The notes beneath the pieces were generated by a model, which was given only the letters and a program-made list of their open reading frames with translations, was not told the DNA's origin and searched no databases. From contig NC_064048.1 of NCBI RefSeq assembly GCF_932526225.1, positions 399,340 to 459,339 of the forward strand: a stretch of 60,000 nucleotides of DNA, in the 5' to 3' direction. This document shows positions 53,248 through 60,000 of the stretch, piece after piece (within the stretch, counting starts at the first letter, position 1; each line of letters opens with the position of its first letter). The stretch is from Nematostella vectensis. Its lineage: Eukaryota > Cnidaria > Anthozoa > Actiniaria > Edwardsiidae. Position numbers and translations under genes: made by a program.

Positions 53248-56054
53248 GTAAGCCAGTTAATTGGAACACGCGGGAATGGTTGCACTTTGACTTCGGTGGC
53301 TAAGAAGGGGCATTTTGTCCTCAGCAATAAGCGTCATGTTGTGTGCGGTTGTTTTTCTTGGAATAATTAGCGTTTTGTTGTGCAGCAAATGCGCATTTAT
53401 CTACGCAAACACGCTACATTTTGTAGCGATTGGTGTTTATTTTGACAGCAAAGTCTGTAATGGATTGACCGTACATTGACCTGAATTGGTTGTTAAATTA
53501 AGGCCACATGTAGAGATAAACTAATCTTCCAGACATAATGGTTATGACCTTCGTTCAACAAAACGGTTATTTCTCTATCTTATACTGTGGACTGAATTGT
53601 GTTAAACATAATATTAAACATTTGACTGTGTGCAATTAGTGTACCTGATATGATTCTAATAGGAGCAAGGATTTTTTAAATTAATATACCTGTATCAATA
53701 GTAGTATTTAGATGATGGATTCATTATTGTTTTTAAATCCCCTAAAACAATCCAAGCACCCGCAATAACGTTCCATACTACAGAGTGCAAACCTCCCATA
53801 TTTTTTAAAAATTAAGGCCTCACTAAACTAGGCCAGATGTCGAGCGTGACATGTAGGGTGCGACATGTCTCTCAGTTTAGCCACTCAAAGAGCCATTATA
53901 TAGCACCAAATCTTGTAGAAGTGACAAAGAAATGTTTCTCGGATAGTTGAGAAACATTTTCGTGTCGCGCTCAACAAAATTTGTTGCGCAGTACATTTTT
54001 CGGTGGTGGCTAAACTAGCAAACATTTAGTAGACATGTTGCACGCTATATGACGTGCTAGACATGTCGCCTAGTTTAGCCAGGCCTTTAATGTTCTTCCT
54101 ATATTTCTGATAATGCCAGAAATAACTGATTATTTTTAACATAATCTTGTTTTCTTCTTAGAAACTCCAAAATGCATTGTGTATGGAATGCCGCCGCACA
54201 TGCTCTTGTCATCCAAAGTCTCCTCTGGCTCACCCCTTGATTACTGTGGTCTCTATTGTCACCCTAGCGGGGACTCCAAGTATTGCAGGGACCCTTCTAC
54301 TGGGTACAAGCCATTCTGCTCTTTCAACAGTACTGGTAAGAAACTGTTGTTAATGATTTTTTAGTTCCTAGCTATGGGCTCCTCCCTCTTTAGGCCATAA
54401 AGGTTTAAATTTGAACACCCTATTTATTATAAGTGTCTCCTTCCCACCTTAACACATTGACCCCTCAACCGGCCTGTACCGGCTTTGGGAAGTACCCACA
54501 AAATTCATAAATGCAAAATAAACACAACAAGATGAAGATACTCAGGCATCAGTCTAAGGGATAAATGGTCTTGAAAATATGCATCCAACCAAGGTGTTAG
54601 CAACTACTCATAAGCCAAATAATAGCACAGGTTCTTTGACAAATCTCAAATCGAACAAGGAAAGAAAAGCAGAATCACCCCTCTCAATAAAACGCTCAAA
54701 ATACAACACAAGGGAGAGAGATCAGCAAACACAGCTCAAGACACAAATAGATACCTTTATTCTGATCCTCCAGGTTCATTTCCATGGCCTCAAAACACAA
54801 TGTCCACTCCTTGAAGGCTTGTAAAACCACAAAGATGCCTTTACGGATTGAAAAGCATTCTGGGAGATCCAGGGAAAAATTCATGAGGGGAGGGCCAGTC
54901 AACACTCCTCTCCCCAAAGTCAGGTGGTTTTTTATAAGTCTTTTCACCCCGAAGCCAAACAAATCAATTCCAGGTCATACAGACCCAGAATAGCAGTGTA
55001 AACAATTTTGGAATCAATTTGGTTTCAGAAAAGACAGCATTTAGGAGAGCTGATTCATTAGAAAATTATTTTCTCATCCAGGCAAAGCCAAACAAGAAAA
55101 AATAATCATGAATCCACCTTTGCTTGCAAATATCCATGAGCAAAACACTCAATTACGCCTCAAAAGAATTCATGATGTCCTGAGACACTCTCCTAATATT
55201 CTCATAGCTGTATTTTTGATGAAATATACAAGCAGCCATCAACTTGTGCTGGCTTCAGCACAACGACAAGGGATTAAAAGTGGGGACCGCAAAGCACTGT
55301 TGGAAAGCTTGGACACCGCTGACTAGGTGCAGCTGTGTTTGACTTTGACGGGCTGTATAAAACTAAGAATAGGGGGGGAGGTATCTGTTTTCAGTCTGTT
55401 TTTTGTAAATTCAGCTCAAAAATATCCAGGAGTCAATGGGTTAATATAGAAATCACTAGACTCAGGGCTTTTTACTATCCTAAATCTTTGACCAAGTGAG
55501 TGTCAACGGTACGACTTTTATTTCTAGGAAGCAGAAGTCCAGTGTAAAAGGCCCTTGTGTCAAATGTCTTCCCCTCTCAATGCTCCCTTAAAACAATGGA
55601 AGCTAATCAGCAATAGATACAGTGAAAGCACAGCTACAATTTGGCCAAGTCAATAGGATATAAATGTTCATCAGGCAGCAACTGTCTGACCACAAAGTAC
55701 GGCTTGCTATAGATTGGAATTGTTAATTTTAAAAAGGGATAAAAAACCAGAGATGTATCAGTGTCTCCCTCTTTGAATAAAGATTATTTCTCCCCATTTG
55801 GACTCCAAAAAATGAACAAAAGCATTTACAGTGTGTAATAATAATTAATTTTTACTCCAGTTGGCAAGAATGCTGTGCGGTGCAACCTGACAGATATTGT
55901 AAGAGATCTCTACCCTAGCCTTGTGGATCCTACGCAGAAAGACAAAGTGAAGGGTTACAAGCTGTGTGTTAGAGTCAGGGCAAGCAATGGCTCCAGCTTG
56001 ACATACAGTGATAAAGAATGCTGCAGTGTTTTGGCACAGTGTAGGTTTTGCTAA
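53160..56054 (+). CDS. Secreted cysteine-rich protein, at least three exons, 151 residues if it ends here
   Basis: Exons are 53160-53247, 54162-54335 and 55861-56054, joined in frame with phase-1 introns (gtaagc/cttcttag; gtaaga/tttactccag). Residues 1-22 are a strong signal peptide. The mature part has cysteines at 34, 58, 62, 71, 82, 95, 123, 141, 142, 148 and 151, with three N-glycosylation sequons (NST 85, NLT 96, NGS 130). I do not recognise the fold. The odd cysteine count, and a possible donor gtaggt at 56041 that would keep the phase-1 pattern, mean exon 3 may not be last. A further exon would lie beyond the 37-bp minisatellite and outside the window. Confidence 0.65.
53248..54161. 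other. Intron 1 of the Cys-rich gene
   Basis: This is AT-rich intronic sequence. An inverted pair near 53818-53895 and 54020-54090 repeats wording around ggcctcactaaactaggc and its reverse, suggesting a small foldback element of about 270 bp. No gene is seen. Confidence 0.4.
54162..54335 (+). CDS. Cys-rich protein exon 2
   Basis: This exon is bounded by gttttcttcttag and gtaaga and encodes five cysteines with a CGLYC motif. Confidence 0.72.
54449..55444. mobile_element. TTAA-flanked non-autonomous element (piggyBac-like), intron 2 of the Cys-rich gene
   Basis: It starts TTAACACATTGACCCCT and ends AGGAGTCAATGGGTTAA, which are inverted repeats with three mismatches in 17. TTAA lies at both ends, the hallmark target of piggyBac-type elements. 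The 996-bp interior has only short frames and no transposase. Confidence 0.68.
55861..56054 (+). CDS. Cys-rich protein exon 3, end uncertain
   Basis: The acceptor is tttttactccag. The exon encodes six cysteines including a CC pair, with TAA at 56052-56054. The alternative is that the exon ends at 56040 before gtaggt. Confidence 0.62.
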
Positions 56055-56119
56055 GTACAAAGATTTGTGTTATACCATCTGTCTGGAGAAAGCACTGCCA
56101 GATCTGTATGCTTCAAGTC

Positions 56120-56345
56120 AATATGTCTGCCTTTTACTCTGTCTGTTAGTATGTATGCACCTGTCTGTCCGACTGTCCATCCGTCTGTCTTATTTTCCCA
56201 TCTGTCTGCCCATGCGTCTGTCTGTCTGCCCCAACTTTTTGTTTTTCTTTCCATTTGTTTGTCCATCTGTCTGTCCTTATTTCCACACATCTCTCTGTGT
56301 GTACATCAATCTCTGTCCTCCTTTCCATCTGTCAAGTTTGTTTGT
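56120..56345. repeat. TCTG/TGTC-rich low-complexity tract
   Basis: An irregular tract of ctgtctgtccgtctgtct-type sequence follows the end of Cys-rich exon 3. Confidence 0.75.
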
Positions 56346-56424
56346 CCACTCATCTCCCAGTGTATTTAATTATCTCTTTGTCTCTGGCTGAGGCTGAGGT
56401 TTAGACCAGTACCAAGTGTAGTCT

Positions 56425-59400
56425 ACCCCAACCAAATGCACTAGCCAAATGCACCAGTTTAGTGTATGTCTTACCCCCCAACCAAATGCACCAGTTTAGT
56501 GTATGCCTTACCCACCAGCCAAATGCACCAGTTTAGTGTATGCCTTAACCCCTAGCCAAATGCACCAGTTTAGTGTATGTCTTACCCACTAGCCAAATGC
56601 ACCAGTTTAGTGTATGCCTTACCCACTAGCCAAATGCACCAGTTTAGTGTATGCCTTACCCCCTAGCCTAATGCACCAGTTTAGTGTATGCCTTACCCAC
56701 TAGCCAAATGCACCAGTTTTAGTGTATGCCTTACCCCCAGCCAAATGCACCAGTTTAGTGTATGCCTTACCCCCCAGCCAAATGCACCAGTTTAGTGTAT
56801 GCCTTACCCACCAGCCAAATGCACCAGTTTAGTGTATTCCTTACCCCCCAGCCAAATGCACCAGTTTTAGTGTATGCCTTACCCCCAGCCAAATGCACCA
56901 GTTTAGTGTATGCCTTACCCCCCAACCAAATGCACCAGTTTAGTGTATGCCTTACCCACTAGCCAAATGCACCAGTTTAGTGTATGCCTTACCCACTAGC
57001 CAAATGCACCAGTTTAGTGTATGCCTTACCCCCCAACCAAATGCACCAGTTTAGTGTATGCCTTACCCACTAGCCAAATGCACCAGTTTAGTGTATGCCT
57101 TACCCACTAGCCAAATGCACCAGTTTAGTGTATGCCTTACCCCCAGCCAAATGCACCAGTTTAGTGTATGTCTTACCCCCCAGCCAAATGCACCAGTTTA
57201 GTGTATGCCTTACCCCCAGCCAAATGCACCAGTTTAGTGTATGTCTTACCCACCAACCAAATGCACCAGTTTAGTGTATGCCTTACCCACTAGCCAAATG
57301 CACCAGTTTAGTGTATGCCTTACCCCCAGCCAAATGCACCAGTTTAGTGTATGTCTTACCCCCCAACCAAATGCACCAGTTTAGTGTATGCCTTACCCCC
57401 AGCCAAATGCACCAGTTTAGTGTATGCCTTACCCCCCAGCCAAATGCACCAGTTTAGTGTATGCCTTACCCACTAGCCAAATGCACCAGTTTAGTGTATG
57501 CCTTACCCATCAGCCAAATGCACCAGTTTTAGTGTATGCCTTACCCACCAACCAAATGCACCAGTTTAGTGTATGCCTTACCCACCAACCAAATGCACCA
57601 GTTTAGTGTATGCCTTACCCCCAGCCAAATGCACCAGTTTAGTGTATGCCTTACCCACTAGCCAAATGCACCAGTTTAGTGTATGCCTTACCCACCAACC
57701 AAATGCACCAGTTTAGTGTATGCCTTACCCACCAGCCAAATGCACCAGTTTAGTGTATGCCTTACCCCCCAACCAAATGCACCAGTTTAGTGTATGCCTT
57801 ACCCACTAACCAAATGCACCAGTTTAGTGTATGTCTTACCCACCAACCAAATGCACCAGTTTTAGTGTATGCCTTACCCACCAGCCAAATGCACCAGTTT
57901 AGTGTATGTCTTACCCACCAGCCAAATGCACCAGTTTAGTGTATGCCTTACCCACCAGCCAAATGCACCAGTTTAGTGTATGCCTTACCCACCAACCAAA
58001 TGCACCAGTTTTAGTGTATGCCTTACCCACCAACCAAATGCACCAGTTTAGTGTATGCCTTACCCACTAGCCAAATGCACCAGTTTAGTGTATGTCTTAC
58101 CCCCTAGCCAAATGCACCAGTTTAGTGTATGCCTTACCCACCAACCAAATGCACCAGTTTAGTGTATGCCTTACCCCCCAGCCAAATGCACCAGTTTAGT
58201 GTATGCCTTACCCATCAGCCAAATGCACCAGTTTAGTGTATGCCTTACCCACCAGCCAAATGCACCAGTTTAGTGTATGCCTTACCCCCCAGCCAAATGC
58301 ACCAGTTTAGTGTATGCCTTACCCCCCAGCCAAATGCACCAGTTTAGTGTATGCCTTACCCACTAGCCAAATGCACCAGTTTAGTGTATGCCTTACCCCC
58401 CAGCCAAATGCACCAGTTTAGTGTATGCCTTACCCCCCAGCCAAATGCACCAGTTTAGTGTATGCCTTACCCCCAGCCAAATGCACCAGTTTAGTGTATG
58501 CCTTACCCACTAGCCAAATGCACCAGTTTAGTGTATGTCTTACCCCCCAACCAAATGCACCAGTTTAGTGTATGCCTTACCCCCCAGCCAAATGCACCAG
58601 TTTAGTGTATGCCTTACCCCCCAGCCAAATGCACCAGTTTAGTGTATGCCTTACCCCCCAGCCAAATGCACCAGTTTAGTGTATGCCTTACCCCCAGCCA
58701 AATGCACCAGTTTAGTGTATGTCTTACCCCCCAAACAAATGCACCAGTTTAGTGTATGCCTTACCCCCCAGCCAAATGCACCAGTTTAGTGTATGCCTTA
58801 CCCACTAGCCAAATGCACCAGTTTAGTGTATGCCTTACCCCCCAGCCAAATGCACCAGTTTAGTGTATGCCTTACCCCCAGCCAAATGCACCAGTTTAGT
58901 GTATGCCTTACCCACTAGCCAAATGCACCAGTTTAGTGTATGCCTTACCCCCAGCCAAATGCACCAGTTTAGTGTATGTCTTACCCCCAGCCAAATGCAC
59001 CAGTTTAGTGTATGCCTTACCCACCAGCCAAATGCACCAGTTTAGTGTATGCCTTACCCACCAGCCAAATGCACCAGTTTAGTGTATGCCTTACCCACCA
59101 GCCAAATGCACCAGTTTAGTGTATGCCTTACCCACCAGCCAAATGCACCAGTTTAGTGTATGCCTTACCCACCAGCCAAATGCACCAGTTTAGTGTATGC
59201 CTTACCCCCAGCCAAATGCACCAGTTTAGTGTATGTCTTACCCCCTAGCCGAATGCACCAGTTTAGTGTATGCCTTACCCACCAGCCAAATGCACCAGTT
59301 TAGTGTATGTCTTACCCCCTAGCCGAATGCACCAGTTTAGTGTATGCCTTACCCACCAGCCAAATGCACCAGTTTAGTGTATGCCTTACCCACTAGCCAA

Positions 59401-60000
59401 ATGCACCAGTTTAGTGTATGTCTTACCCCCAGCCAAATGCACCAGTTTAGTGTATGTCTTACCCCCTAGCCGAATGCACCAGTTTAGTGTATGCCTTACC
59501 CACCAGCCAAATTCACCAGTTTAGTGTATGCCTTACCCCCAGCCAAATGCACCAGTTTAGTGTATGCCTTACCCACTAGCCAAATGCACCAGTTTAGTGT
59601 ATGTCTTACCCCCCAAACAAATGCACCAGTTTAGTGTATGCCTTACCCACCAGCCAAATGCACCAGTTTAGTGTATGCCTTACCCCCAGCCAAATGCACC
59701 AGTTTAGTGTATGCCTTACCCACTAGCCAAATGCACCAGTTTAGTGTATGCCTTACCCACCAGCCAAATTCACCAGTTTAGTGTATGCCTTACCCCCAGC
59801 CAAATGCACCAGTTTAGTGTATGCCTTACCCACTAGCCAAATGCACCAGTTTAGTGTATGTCTTACCCCCCAAACAAATGCACCAGTTTAGTGTATGCCT
59901 TACCCACCAGCCAAATGCACCAGTTTAGTGTATGCCTTACCCCCCAGCCAAATGCACCAGTTTAGTGTATGTCTTACCCACCAGCCAAATGCACCAGTTT
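56425..60000. repeat. 37-bp minisatellite, about 97 copies, running off the window
   Basis: The unit contains accagtttagtgtatgcctt, acccaccagc and caaatgc. Variation is concentrated in one short stretch (ccaccagcc, ccactagcc, ccccagcc, ccccaacc) and in gcctt/gtctt. The true length is unknown because the array reaches the edge. Confidence 0.95.

Overview
The window is nuclear DNA of an intron-bearing animal. It is AT-rich, genes are sparse, and tandem repeats are very dense. By rough addition about a quarter of the 60 kb is minisatellite or microsatellite. A homologue of the animal gene KIAA2012, a Ty3/gypsy remnant, a non-LTR retroelement and a small secreted Cys-rich peptide gene together suggest an anthozoan cnidarian such as a sea anemone. 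That is inference; no marker here fixes the species.

Layout. 1-4 kb is intergenic and holds a dispersed repeat with a double-CRE palindrome plus 30-bp and 27-bp minisatellites. 4.1-6.5 kb is a broken Ty3/gypsy element. 6.6-8 kb holds short arrays and an 82-bp hairpin. 10.70-21.32 kb is a complete three-exon gene for a 58-residue secreted peptide (TATA box, signal peptide, RR cleavage site, four cysteines). Its 9.9-kb first intron carries four minisatellites. 21.6-24.5 kb is intergenic repeats. 24.63-43.74 kb is a 17-exon gene that I could follow in frame from ATG to stop (1,527 residues). Its N-terminal block matches KIAA2012 and its C-terminus is a long charged coiled coil. An RFX X-box-like motif lies about 90 bp upstream of its ATG. 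44.4-45.7 kb is a 1.3-kb inverted repeat. 46-47.3 kb holds two minisatellites. 47.9-50.5 kb is a 5'-truncated LINE on the minus strand whose 3' end runs into a 527-bp GATA-type microsatellite. 51.0-51.7 kb is a cluster of the CRE-palindrome repeat, followed by a second gypsy fragment. 53.16-56.05 kb is a secreted Cys-rich protein gene with a TTAA-flanked element in intron 2. A 37-bp minisatellite runs from 56.4 kb past the window edge.

The most unusual result is at splice junctions of the KIAA2012-like gene. The 2.86-kb minisatellite of intron 3 is built from copies of the exon 3/intron 3 donor junction, so roughly 74 donor-like sites follow the real one. In the same gene, the intron 5/exon 6 acceptor junction is present as 65-bp tandem copies. 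All exon calls come from reading frame and splice-site continuity by eye; no transcript data were available.
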